Below the pieces are notes generated by a model. It saw only the letters and a program-made list of their open reading frames with translations, was not told the DNA's origin and did not search any database. 64,000 nucleotides of DNA from Candidatus Pelagibacter communis. GTDB taxonomy: Bacteria; Pseudomonadota; Alphaproteobacteria; Pelagibacterales; Pelagibacteraceae. The stretch lies in assembly GCF_001179985.1 (NCBI RefSeq), contig NZ_CVSI01000058.1:298297-362296 (forward strand), in the 5' to 3' direction. Shown here one piece after another: positions 42,985-51,074 of the stretch (position 1 is the stretch's first letter; each line of letters starts with the position of its first letter). Made by a program: the position numbers and the translations under genes.

Positions 42985-43272
42985 ATGGCTGGTTATGTAG
43001 TAGCTCAGATTAATATGACTAATAAAGAGGGTTTTAAAGTTTATGCAGAGCAAGTTCCTGAAACTATAAAACAATTCGGTGGCAAGTATGTTGTAAGAGC
43101 TGGTGAATATACATCTATGGAAGGTAAATGGGATTATACTAGAAATGTAATTATTGAATTTCCCACTTACGAAAAAGCATTAGAGTGGTATAACTCAGAT
43201 TTATACAAGCCGGTTAAAGAATTACGCCAAAAAAATTCTGAAGGTAATTTAATTATAATTAAAGGTGTGTAG
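42985..43272 (+). CDS. DUF1330 family protein
   Basis: 95 aa from ATG 42985, preceded by AAAGGA at 42973-42978; the frame upstream of it is not conserved. MAGYVVAQINMTNKEGFKVYAEQVPETIKQFGGKYVVRAG and the later RNVIIEFPTYEKALEWYNS match DUF1330, a ferredoxin-like dimeric alpha/beta barrel fold. Function unknown. Its TAG stop overlaps the GTG start of the next gene. Confidence 0.85.
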   Translation: MAGYVVAQINMTNKEGFKVYAEQVPETIKQFGGKYVVRAGEYTSMEGKWDYTRNVIIEFPTYEKALEWYNSDLYKPVKELRQKNSEGNLIIIKGV

Positions 43273-43493
43273 TGATCTCAAAAAAATACTCTCAATTACT
43301 TTTTACATTGATTGTGGGATTTTTTACAAGTCTTATCATGACTTTATTAATTACTTATATTAACACTGGGCTAGACGAACTATATGTAAAACGATTTTTG
43401 AAAGCTTGGTCTGTAAGCTTACCTATTGCAATTATTACTGTGTTAAGTCTTGCCCCAGTTGTTAAAAAATTTGTAGATAAAATTACTTCTTAG
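43272..43493 (+). CDS. DUF2798 family small membrane protein
   Basis: 73 aa, GTG start overlapping the DUF1330 stop by one base. Two transmembrane helices, LFTLIVGFFTSLIMTLLITYI and SLPIAIITVLSLAPVVKKFV, connected by GLDELYVKRFLKAW, match DUF2798. Function unknown. Its 3' end overlaps the convergent gene by 11 nt. Confidence 0.8.
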   Translation: MISKKYSQLLFTLIVGFFTSLIMTLLITYINTGLDELYVKRFLKAWSVSLPIAIITVLSLAPVVKKFVDKITS

Positions 43494-44010
43494 AACTTTC
43501 TTTATAATTAGACATCCATTTACTAAAAACTTTTATTGCACCATTCATTTCTTTTGTTTTATGGGGGTGTTTTTTTGCTCGTCCTAGCATAGTTGCAATT
43601 ACATTAACTTGATATTTGATAGGTCTGTTTTTAATTGTATCGACGGTATACAAAGCTTTTTCCTTATTTTTAAAACCTAATCCATGGGTCGTAGTTTTAG
43701 GATTATAATCTGAAAATAGAGATAAATTTATTGGTTTTATAGTCTTACTAATTTTTAGAGTATCAATATATTTAAATAAAGTATTGGTATTAACTTTATT
43801 CAAAACTTTTTTTGTTTTGCCATCAAAATCAATAAAATTTATTTTAAAACCTTTTTTATCTATTTTTGTAATTAACTTAATATGTCTTTTGTGAAATTTT
43901 TTTATATGCTTTTGATAAACATGCTTAATATTTAAGTAATCTTTTAATTTATAATTTGGGGATTTAATTAATAAAATTCTACTTTTGTTTTTATACTTAG
44001 TTAAATCCAT
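43483..44010 (-). CDS. Conserved hypothetical protein
   Basis: 175 aa, very basic (Lys-rich). The N-terminal half (SRILLIKSPNYKLKDYLNI) resembles DUF4174-like beta-strand/helix patterns; the C-terminal half has the motif KALYTVDTIKNRPIKYQVNVIATMLGRAKKHPHKTKEM, which looks strongly conserved and might bind nucleic acid. I do not recognise a characterised family. Two bases separate it from the SRAP gene upstream on the same strand. Confidence 0.65.
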   Translation of the reverse strand: MDLTKYKNKSRILLIKSPNYKLKDYLNIKHVYQKHIKKFHKRHIKLITKIDKKGFKINFIDFDGKTKKVLNKVNTNTLFKYIDTLKISKTIKPINLSLFSDYNPKTTTHGLGFKNKEKALYTVDTIKNRPIKYQVNVIATMLGRAKKHPHKTKEMNGAIKVFSKWMSNYKESSKK

Positions 44011-44012
44011 TA

Positions 44013-44636
44013 TTAATTTAACTTACTAATCAATGATGGATAATTGTTTGTAGGTTTATTAACTTCTTTAGATATCTCATAAAAATTTAAAGGGATTTTT
44101 TTAATCTGGCTCAAGTATTTTTTGCCATCCTTTTTAAGATCTAAATAATTATTTATTTCATTATTATTTAAAATAACTGGCTGTCTATGATGTATATCCA
44201 TAACGTTTTGACTAGCCTCTTCAGTAATTAAACAAAATTCATTATTTTCAAAAATTCCAGCCACGTATAAAGGTTTTTTATCTTCTCTTGTAAAATAAAA
44301 TGGAGTTTTGCTTTCCTTAGATCGTTTCCACTCGTAAAATCCATCCATTACAGCAACACATCTTGTTGTTTTTATAAGTTTTTTAAAAGAAACTTTTTCA
44401 TCAATTGTTTCTATTCTTGCATTTATTAAAGGTCTAAAATCTTTTTGTTTTGCCCACGATGGTACTATCCCCCACTTCACTAACTCTAAAGTCTTACCAT
44501 TTGAATATGATTTTATAATTGGTAATGCTTGACTTGGGTGTGCATTAAAGTTTTCATCATCTTTAACTGTTGTCGATGATTTTACAATTTTAACAGTTTT
44601 TTCAACTGGTTTGGTAATTACATACCTGCCACACAT
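44013..44636 (-). CDS. SOS response-associated peptidase family protein (SRAP/YedK/HMCES)
   Basis: 207 aa. The product begins MCGRY, placing catalytic Cys2 at the N terminus after Met removal. PLINARIETIDEK holds the conserved Asn-Ala-Arg, MDGFYEWKR the Glu, and MDIHHRQPVIL the His. SRAP proteins crosslink covalently to abasic sites in single-stranded DNA to protect them. Complete and of normal length; no LexA-type box is evident upstream by eye. Confidence 0.92.
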   Translation of the reverse strand: MCGRYVITKPVEKTVKIVKSSTTVKDDENFNAHPSQALPIIKSYSNGKTLELVKWGIVPSWAKQKDFRPLINARIETIDEKVSFKKLIKTTRCVAVMDGFYEWKRSKESKTPFYFTREDKKPLYVAGIFENNEFCLITEEASQNVMDIHHRQPVILNNNEINNYLDLKKDGKKYLSQIKKIPLNFYEISKEVNKPTNNYPSLISKLN

Positions 44637-44663
44637 AAATTAATTATACTTTAATTGAAAAAA

Positions 44664-44807
44664 TTAAAAACCCATTTTAGACCAATTAATTTTATCTTGG
44701 TCTTTACTTTGGAATTTTTCTAACTCTTTTTTTGATGGTTTTCTAAATATAAATACAATAGTTGCTAAAAAAGCAATTCCTAATAATGTTGCGTAACAAA
44801 CGTTCAT
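44664..44807 (-). CDS. Small single-pass membrane protein, 47 aa
   Basis: The minus frame from ATG 44807 to TAA 44664 gives a product starting MNVCYATLLGIAFLATIVFIF, one transmembrane helix, then RKPSKKELEKF and a polar tail ending WSKMGF. The composition (membrane helix followed by positive residues) looks like a real small protein. No family recognised; function unknown. No clear ribosome binding site. Confidence 0.5.
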   Translation of the reverse strand: MNVCYATLLGIAFLATIVFIFRKPSKKELEKFQSKDQDKINWSKMGF

Positions 44808-44876
44808 AACTTTAAATTAATTAATTTTTTCAAATTTTCAACGTTTTAAAATGTACAGAATTGTCCTAGTTAATTT

Positions 44877-45212
44877 TTAAGAAGTTTTTCCTAAGAAATT
44901 TACAAGTACTACACCTATGATAATTAAAGTTATACCAATAATTCCATAGATATTTGGAATTTGATTATACTTAAGTATTCCAAAAATAGTCACCGCTGTG
45001 ATTGTTAAACCTCCATAAGTCGCATAAGTAAATCCAACAGGTATTATCATCATTGCTTTTGCCAGAAAAAATATACAAAGAAGTATAGTAACCATGCACA
45101 TAATTGTCGGACCAATGTTAGTAAATCCATTTGTGGTTTTAAGAAATCCGTTAGAAGTTATTCCAAGAACAACTGCTAAAAGTAAATATACATATCCAAT
45201 TAAATTGCTCAT
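44877..45212 (-). CDS. SMR-family (EmrE-like) membrane protein lacking the conserved glutamate
   Basis: 111 aa with four transmembrane helices, the EmrE length. YVYLLLAVVLGITSNGFLKTTNGFT aligns with EmrE helix 1 (YLAxAILxEVxGTxxLKxSxGFT) except that the proton/substrate Glu14 position is Gly17 here. Helix 3 GFTYATYGGLTITAV carries the conserved AxWxGxG-like pattern (Tyr for Trp). It may be a non-antiport SMR homologue or heterodimer partner. Adjacent to an AhpD-like gene with one base between. Confidence 0.82.
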   Translation of the reverse strand: MSNLIGYVYLLLAVVLGITSNGFLKTTNGFTNIGPTIMCMVTILLCIFFLAKAMMIIPVGFTYATYGGLTITAVTIFGILKYNQIPNIYGIIGITLIIIGVVLVNFLGKTS

Positions 45213-45213
45213 A

Positions 45214-45606
45214 TTATTTATAAATTTTATCTACTTCTACTTGATAAGCTTCAACCAATTTATTATTTTGATTAGCTATACCAACAACATCGATCATTTC
45301 TTTTATCATTTGATCTGTTGCACCTTTCTTTTTAGCAGCAAATGTATGTGATCTTGTACAATATCCACAGCTATTAGTAATTGAAACAGCAACATAAATT
45401 AACTCTTTAGTAACACTATCTAAAGCTCCATCTTTCATAACTGCTTTAAGACTATTCCAAGTTCTTTCAAGCAATGCAGGATTATGTGCAATCGACCTCC
45501 AAAAATTTGGTATTTTTGATATTTTTCTTGTTTTTTTTATTTCACTAAAAATATTTTTGACTTTGCCTTTGGCTTTTTTTTCGTTAATTGGTTTAAAAAT
45601 TTCCAT
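45214..45606 (-). CDS. Carboxymuconolactone decarboxylase family (AhpD-like) protein
   Basis: 130 aa helical protein. The redox CxxC site is SCGYCTRSHTFAAKK with Cys80, Cys83 and His87, as in alkylhydroperoxidase AhpD-type proteins. It could reduce peroxides or act in an oxidative decarboxylation step; the partner is unknown. The ATG at 45606 is preceded on the minus strand by AGGAGGAA-like sequence (AATAGGAGGAAT), a strong ribosome binding site. Confidence 0.88.
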   Translation of the reverse strand: MEIFKPINEKKAKGKVKNIFSEIKKTRKISKIPNFWRSIAHNPALLERTWNSLKAVMKDGALDSVTKELIYVAVSITNSCGYCTRSHTFAAKKKGATDQMIKEMIDVVGIANQNNKLVEAYQVEVDKIYK

Positions 45607-45681
45607 ATTCCTCCTATTTAATTGTTATTCTAATTTAGTTATTTACATAAATAAATATTTAAATTAATAGATAACTGTTGG

Positions 45682-46560
45682 ATGAGCGCTAAAAAGATAG
45701 TAGTCACCGGTGGTGCAGGATTTGTTGGAACAAATCTTATTAAATATTTTTTAGAAAAAACAAAATTGAATATAATTTCAATTGATAATTATAGCTCAAG
45801 CTCAAAGAGAAATCATATTAGAAGCCCAAGAGTAAGATATATAAAAGCACATACAAAAAATATCAGCACAGTTATAAATCCAAAAAAAATTCGCACTATT
45901 TTTCATTTTGGAGAATTTTCTAGGATTTATCAAAGTTTTTTACAGATGGATAAATGTATAGAGTCAAACTCTATAGGTACTAATGCTGTAATAAACTTTT
46001 GTTTAAAAAATAAAATTAAATTAATTTATAGTGCTACATCTGCATCTCTTGGAAACAAAGGTAAAGATAAAGATTTATCACCTTATGCTTTTACAAAAGC
46101 CAAAAATTTAGAAATCTTAGAAAATATGAAAAAATGGTTTAATTTTAAATATGAAATAATTTATTTTTACAATGTTTATGGGCCTAATCAAATTGGTAAA
46201 GGAAATATGGCAACCGTTATTGGAATATTTGAAGATTTTTACAAGAGAAAAAGGCCACTTCCTGTTGTAAGACCTGGAACTCAATCAAGAAGATTCACTC
46301 ATATAAATGATACGGTTAAGATTTGTTATATGGCTTGGAAGAAAAATCTTTGTAGACACTATAGTATTTCTCACAGAGAAAGTTTTTCAATCATCAAAGT
46401 TGCAAAAATGTTTAAAAGAAAAATCAAATACTTACCAAGAAGAGCTGGGGAAAGATATGCATCTGCTCTTACTAATATGAATCTTTCTAATAGAGTTTAT
46501 AAACACTTTGGTAAAATTAAGTTAAGAGATTATATAAAAGATTTTATTAAAAATAATTAA
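45682..46560 (+). CDS. NAD-dependent epimerase/dehydratase (UDP-glucose 4-epimerase-like)
   Basis: 292 aa extended SDR. IVVTGGAGFVGTNLIKYF is the NAD-binding loop; FHFGEFSRIYQSF, STSASLG-like YSATSASLGNKG and SPYAFTKAKNLE (Y-x3-K) follow; VYGPNQIGKGNMATV is typical of nucleotide-sugar epimerases. It likely interconverts or dehydrates an NDP-sugar for surface polysaccharide. It is shorter than GalE (338 aa). Its stop shares TTAA at 46557-46560 with the convergent phosphatase. Confidence 0.8.
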   Translation: MSAKKIVVTGGAGFVGTNLIKYFLEKTKLNIISIDNYSSSSKRNHIRSPRVRYIKAHTKNISTVINPKKIRTIFHFGEFSRIYQSFLQMDKCIESNSIGTNAVINFCLKNKIKLIYSATSASLGNKGKDKDLSPYAFTKAKNLEILENMKKWFNFKYEIIYFYNVYGPNQIGKGNMATVIGIFEDFYKRKRPLPVVRPGTQSRRFTHINDTVKICYMAWKKNLCRHYSISHRESFSIIKVAKMFKRKIKYLPRRAGERYASALTNMNLSNRVYKHFGKIKLRDYIKDFIKNN

Positions 46561-47342
46561 TTGAGTGGTTTTAACATCTTAAGCATTTGTTTGTGAATTA
46601 GCTTACTCGAAGATATTAAAACATTTCCGCTTTTAAAATTTTCTTTATTTTCCCAATTAGTTACAGTTCCACCTGAAGCTTTTATGATGGGTATTAAAGG
46701 ATAAATATCCCAAATTTTATTTCCACTTTGAAATACTGTATCAATTTTACCTTCACAAAAATGTGAGTAACTTAATGCATCCATACAAGGAAATTGCATT
46801 CGTGGTAATAATTTTTTAACTTTTTTAAGTTTATCTAAACTGTACTGGCCGTGGAAATCTCCAGATATTTTTGCATGTTTAAATTTTTTACAATTTGAAG
46901 ATCTTAATTTTATTTTTTTCTTCCCATTAAAAAGGAAGGCTTTTTTACTATCCTGGTTAATATAAAATTTATTTAAGATTGGAAAATTTGCTAATCCCAT
47001 AATTGGTTTATTCTTATAACAAAATGCAATTAAATTACTCCATGATGGATATCCAATTACAAATGATCTAGTTCCATCAATTGGATCTATGACCCAAGAA
47101 TAATCGCTTTTTTTATTTTTTAATCCAAATTCTTCGCCAATAATCGAGTGTTGAGGAAATCTTTTACTTATTTTAGTTCTAATAAATTTTTCAAATTTTT
47201 TATCTGCAATAGTAACCGGGTCATAATTAGAATCGCTACCTTTGTTCATAGCTTTAAATTTTTTGTTTAATTTTAACTTATAAAATTTGTTTAAATCTCT
47301 AGCTAAAGAAATTAGAAAATTATAAATATCTTTGTTTTTCAT
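46557..47342 (-). CDS. hisN: Inositol monophosphatase family protein, probable histidinol-phosphatase
   Basis: 261 aa. Metal-binding motifs: DPVTIADKKFEKFIR, IIGEEFG (Glu), WVIDPIDGTRSFVIGYPSW (DPIDGT), and the C-terminal KIWDIYPLIPIIKASGG. The alphaproteobacterial HisN proteins carry a very similar DPIDGTRxF stretch, so histidinol-phosphate phosphatase is the best guess; an inositol or other phosphatase is an alternative. No other his genes are adjacent. Confidence 0.8.
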   Translation of the reverse strand: MKNKDIYNFLISLARDLNKFYKLKLNKKFKAMNKGSDSNYDPVTIADKKFEKFIRTKISKRFPQHSIIGEEFGLKNKKSDYSWVIDPIDGTRSFVIGYPSWSNLIAFCYKNKPIMGLANFPILNKFYINQDSKKAFLFNGKKKIKLRSSNCKKFKHAKISGDFHGQYSLDKLKKVKKLLPRMQFPCMDALSYSHFCEGKIDTVFQSGNKIWDIYPLIPIIKASGGTVTNWENKENFKSGNVLISSSKLIHKQMLKMLKPLN

Positions 47343-47427
47343 TTATTTTTGCTCTTATAGATGAGCTTATTACTATTTAATTTTACTTGATAAAAGTAAA
47401 TTTTTTGAGATATCTAGGAATATTGAT

Positions 47428-48528
47428 ATGAAAATTGAATTAGAACAAAATAACAAAGTATTTGTTTTTGAAGGTTCAAATAAATGGGAGTTACACCCTA
47501 TTTGGCTTAGGGAAAGAGTAAGTGAGAAAGAACACTTAGATAAAAATACCGAGCAACGTCTTTTTGATCCATCGTTTTTAAAAGATATCAAAATTAATAA
47601 AGTAAATATTATAGATAAACTTTTGGATATTGAATTTAGCGATGGCGTAAAGTCAAAGATTGAAATTGATAAAATAGAAAAAGAGTTTAATTCAGACACT
47701 TTTTTAAAAGATCTAATAAAACCAGTTTTATGGGACTCTAACCTTAAAGATATAAAAAATTTTAGATTTAAAGATAATTTTTTTGAAAGTGATGAGATGT
47801 TAGAACTTTTAAAATCATTTTACAAAAATGGTTTTGTAGTAATTTCTAACGTTCCAACAAAAGATAACTTCATTGTTAAATTTGCAAATTCAATAGGAAG
47901 TATTAGAAGGACTAATTTTGGAGAATATTTTAACGTAAAGTCAAAACCTAATCCAAACGACTTAGCATATACACCTTTACCTTTATCACCTCACACAGAT
48001 AACCCATATAGAAAACCTATACCTAACATTCAATTATTACATTGTATTGAAAATGAAGTAAGTGAAGGATATTCAACTTTAGTAGATGGGTTTTCAGTTG
48101 CAGAAAGTTTAAAGAAAAATCATTCTGATTTTTTTAAAATTCTTACAGAGGTAAAGGTAAAATTTAGATTTGTTGATAAAGATGTTGTATTAGAAAATGT
48201 AGGCCAACTTATTGAATTAGACGAAGATAGCAAAATTAAACAAGTAAGATTTAGTACAAGATTAGATTTCGTGCCTGCTTTAGAAAAAGAAAGACTAGAT
48301 TTATACTACCAAGCAAGAAATAAAATATCAGAAATTTACAACTCAGATAAGTTTTTGATTAAATTTAAATTAACGCCAGGTGATTTATTAATGATGGATA
48401 ATTATAGGCTCTTACACGGTAGAACAGAATTTAATCCAAATGAAGGAAATAGATTTTTACAAGGTTGTTATATTGATTATGACTCCTCAGAAGGTAAACT
48501 TAGACATTTACTTAGAAAATTTATTTAA
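47428..48528 (+). CDS. TauD/GBBH-family Fe(II)/2-oxoglutarate dioxygenase (gamma-butyrobetaine dioxygenase-like)
   Basis: 366 aa. An N-terminal DUF971-like domain (about 1-95) begins KIELEQNNKVFVFEG and contains WLRERVSEKE, the GBBH pattern. The oxygenase core has the iron triad H189, D191 (SPHTDNPYR) and H330 (LLHGRTEF), with Arg at RFLQGCYID for 2-oxoglutarate. The family hydroxylates gamma-butyrobetaine, trimethyllysine or trimethylaminoethylphosphonate. In a methylated-amine-using bacterium a quaternary-amine substrate is reasonable. A methyltransferase follows after 16 nt. Confidence 0.85.
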   Translation: MKIELEQNNKVFVFEGSNKWELHPIWLRERVSEKEHLDKNTEQRLFDPSFLKDIKINKVNIIDKLLDIEFSDGVKSKIEIDKIEKEFNSDTFLKDLIKPVLWDSNLKDIKNFRFKDNFFESDEMLELLKSFYKNGFVVISNVPTKDNFIVKFANSIGSIRRTNFGEYFNVKSKPNPNDLAYTPLPLSPHTDNPYRKPIPNIQLLHCIENEVSEGYSTLVDGFSVAESLKKNHSDFFKILTEVKVKFRFVDKDVVLENVGQLIELDEDSKIKQVRFSTRLDFVPALEKERLDLYYQARNKISEIYNSDKFLIKFKLTPGDLLMMDNYRLLHGRTEFNPNEGNRFLQGCYIDYDSSEGKLRHLLRKFI

Positions 48529-48544
48529 TTAAATTATTAATCCA

Positions 48545-49174
48545 ATGGCTCAAAAAGATATAGGAAATAAAGTTCCATTACATACTCTAAAGAAAACAGA
48601 GGATGTGATGAAGTTTTATGACGACTGGGGTAAAGAAAATAAGTACGACAAAGATATGTCAGACTGGAACTACACTGGTCCAAAAGAGACATCAGAGGTT
48701 TTTAATAAATATGCAAATGATAAAGAAATCAAAATTTACGATGCTGGTTGTGGCACAGGGTTGGTTGGGGTTGAATTAAAAAAATATGGTTTTAAAAACT
48801 TTTATGGCGCAGATCTTTCCCAAAATCTTTTAGATTTAGTTCCAAATGGTCTTTATCATTTATTAGAGAAAGCTGATCTTAATAAAAGAATAAATCATGA
48901 AGATAATAAATTTGATGCAGTGATGTGTGTTGGTACATTTACTTACGCTCATGTTAAACCACCTGCTTTAGATGAATTTGTAAGAATTACTAAAAATAAA
49001 GGTTTAATATGTTTTACGATTAATGAAGGTATTCATGAAGAATATGGTTTTGATAAAAAATTAAAAGAATTGTGTGACACAAATAAATGTAAAAAATTAG
49101 AGTTTTTTAAATCTCAATATCTTGCTAGTAAAGAAGTGAATGCCTGGCTTGGATTATATGAAGTAATGAAATAA
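48545..49174 (+). CDS. Class I SAM-dependent methyltransferase (Williams-Beuren-like)
   Basis: 209 aa. Motif I IYDAGCGTGLVGVEL, then NFYGADLSQNLLDL and FDAVMCVGTFTYAHVKPPALDEFVRI. The N-terminal VMKFYDDWGKENKYDKDMSDWNY is typical of a small-molecule methyltransferase group. Substrate unknown; cotranscribed with the GBBH-like dioxygenase, so it may act on the same pathway. It stops 2 nt before the convergent methyltransferase gene. Confidence 0.82.
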   Translation: MAQKDIGNKVPLHTLKKTEDVMKFYDDWGKENKYDKDMSDWNYTGPKETSEVFNKYANDKEIKIYDAGCGTGLVGVELKKYGFKNFYGADLSQNLLDLVPNGLYHLLEKADLNKRINHEDNKFDAVMCVGTFTYAHVKPPALDEFVRITKNKGLICFTINEGIHEEYGFDKKLKELCDTNKCKKLEFFKSQYLASKEVNAWLGLYEVMK

Positions 49175-49176
49175 AT

Positions 49177-50196
49177 TTATAATTTTCTAAATGCCATGCT
49201 CTTACTTAGATAGGCATTTTTGTTATAGTACATTTCAAGTCCATAATTTTTAGCTACTTCTTTTAAATCTTCTCTTATGTATTTTGGATAAAACGGTTCA
49301 TGGGTAGAATATGGAAAAAATTCTAATAGTGGATTTAATTTAGGATTATCATCAATTTGTAAAGAGTCTGTTAAAACAAAGATACCACCCTTTTTTAATA
49401 CTCTTGAGATTTCAGAAAATACCTGCTTTCTAATTTCAGTTGGTATTTCATGAAACATATATGTAGACGTAAGAATATCAAAAGACTCGTTCTCAAATGG
49501 TAATTCTTCCCCTTTGCAATTAACGTAATTGATATCTTTGAACTTTTTTAGCTTTTGCTTTGCAACATTTAAGTATTCTTCAGATAAGTCTGAGCAAGTA
49601 ATTTCAGTATTTTTAAAATTTAATTTATAACTCTCGATAATTTCTCCAGTACCTGTTCCAATATCTAATAATTTAATATTTTTTTTATTAGAATTTAAAT
49701 AGTTAATGAGTGGTATCATGGAAAATCTTCTCATAGTTGCTGCACATCCAGTGAAAAGTGTTTCGACTTGAAATTCATATAGTCTTGCTGACTTTTCACT
49801 TAAGTATCCATCAGTTTGATAATGAAAGTTTCTTAAATAATATTTAGGTAAGTCCTTTTTCTTTGTTTCTACTTCAGAAAATTTACCTGAAGCTCTTCGT
49901 TTATCTATCTTAGGAAGGTCAAGAAAAAAATCAAAACTTCCTTTTGCTGCACTTAATAAATCCTTTAGTTGTGTTTTTGGTAATTTATAGAATTTTGAAT
50001 TAATTAATTTTCTTTCCTCATTTAATAACTTCATCATCTCAAAAAACATTTGTTTTCCTGATGGCATCTTGCCATAAAATGATGGAGGGTTAGTTTTATC
50101 TATTTTTATTGGTGTAGAATATTTAAAAGAAATTATATAATGCGCAGAGTACCAAAGAAATTTTGTTGACTGATTAAAAAAGTAACCTATCGACAT
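49177..50196 (-). CDS. Methyltransferase type 11 with long N-terminal region
   Basis: 339 aa. The SAM domain is in the C-terminal half: LLDIGTGTGEIIESYKLNF, ITCSDLSEEYLNVAKQKL, SFDILTSTYMFHEIP and RVLKKGGIFVLTDSLQ. The first 150 residues (SAHYIISFKYSTPIKID and PPSFYGKMPSGKQMFFEMM) are not a standard methyltransferase part and look like a membrane-associated or substrate-recognition extension. Substrate unknown, possibly a lipid or quinone. Confidence 0.8.
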   Translation of the reverse strand: MSIGYFFNQSTKFLWYSAHYIISFKYSTPIKIDKTNPPSFYGKMPSGKQMFFEMMKLLNEERKLINSKFYKLPKTQLKDLLSAAKGSFDFFLDLPKIDKRRASGKFSEVETKKKDLPKYYLRNFHYQTDGYLSEKSARLYEFQVETLFTGCAATMRRFSMIPLINYLNSNKKNIKLLDIGTGTGEIIESYKLNFKNTEITCSDLSEEYLNVAKQKLKKFKDINYVNCKGEELPFENESFDILTSTYMFHEIPTEIRKQVFSEISRVLKKGGIFVLTDSLQIDDNPKLNPLLEFFPYSTHEPFYPKYIREDLKEVAKNYGLEMYYNKNAYLSKSMAFRKL

Positions 50197-50223
50197 ATCT
50201 ATATTTTACACCAAAAAATTATT

Positions 50224-50931
50224 TTAACCAAGCTTTTGTAAGAAAGGTAAAGCTTCTAATAAATAATAACCAACAGCTTGTAATTGATTTGTAATTATTA
50301 GAATTCCTGTAATTAAAAGGATAGCTCCTCCAGATTTTGAAATAATGTTCATATTGTTTTTAAGATTTTTTGAAACTGACATGAACTTTTGAATTAAGAT
50401 ACCAGACAAAATAAATGGAATTGCTAAACCTAGGGAGTAGGCTGTTAAAAGTAAAATTCCTTTAGTTAAAGTACTTTCTAATGCCGCTAAGGCCAATATA
50501 GATCCAAGAATTGGCCCAATACACGGTGTCCAACCAAAGCCAAAAGCCATTCCAACTAAAACAGGGTATAATTTATTTGATCTTCTTTCTGTCTGAAATC
50601 TTTTTTCTATATTTAAAAATTTAAAATTAAAAAGACCTAAGAGTTGTAAGGAGAACAAAATAATAATTGCACCTGAAACAATTCTAAGTTCAAAAGAATT
50701 GTTTAATACAAAGTTACCAATTAAAGTACTTGTTGCTCCAAAAGCAATAAACACTATTGAAAAACCAATAGTAAAAAGCACAGTTGGAATAATATTTACC
50801 CGCTTACTTTCTAATAGTTCATTTAAAGTACTTCCTGAGACATAAGAAATATAACCTGGAATAAGTGGTAGAACACATGGTGACAAAAAACTTATGAAGC
50901 CTGCAAAAAAAGCTAATAATAATTGTGCCAT
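50224..50931 (-). CDS. ccdA: Cytochrome c biogenesis / thiol-disulfide membrane transporter
   Basis: 235 aa, six transmembrane helices. The redox Cys pair is Cys19 (FLSPCVLPLIPGYISYVSG) and Cys137 (FGWTPCIGPILGSI), both followed by Pro-rich motifs as in CcdA/DsbD. It passes electrons from cytoplasmic thioredoxin to periplasmic proteins, for cytochrome c maturation. No thioredoxin partner (CcmG) is adjacent. Confidence 0.93.
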   Translation of the reverse strand: MAQLLLAFFAGFISFLSPCVLPLIPGYISYVSGSTLNELLESKRVNIIPTVLFTIGFSIVFIAFGATSTLIGNFVLNNSFELRIVSGAIIILFSLQLLGLFNFKFLNIEKRFQTERRSNKLYPVLVGMAFGFGWTPCIGPILGSILALAALESTLTKGILLLTAYSLGLAIPFILSGILIQKFMSVSKNLKNNMNIISKSGGAILLITGILIITNQLQAVGYYLLEALPFLQKLG

Positions 50932-50946
50932 TTATAATTTTTAATT

Positions 50947-51072
50947 TTAAAAAGGTGAGAAAATCACAATTAATAGCAAGATAATCCATATGACGCCGTA
51001 ATAAAGTGGCATCATATTTCTCCAAGAAAATAATATATTAGCAGCCTTTTTAATTTGTTTTTTAGTTTTCAT
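50947..51072 (-). CDS. Small single-pass membrane protein, 41 aa
   Basis: The minus frame from ATG 51072 to TAA 50947 gives a basic N terminus (MKTKKQIKKAANILFSW) and a C-terminal helix (YGVIWIILLLIVIFSPF). AAAGGA lies a few bases before the ATG, and the start is 2 nt after the stop of the aldehyde dehydrogenase, so it is probably translated in that operon with ccdA downstream. Family unknown. Confidence 0.6.
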   Translation of the reverse strand: MKTKKQIKKAANILFSWRNMMPLYYGVIWIILLLIVIFSPF

Positions 51073-51074
51073 TT

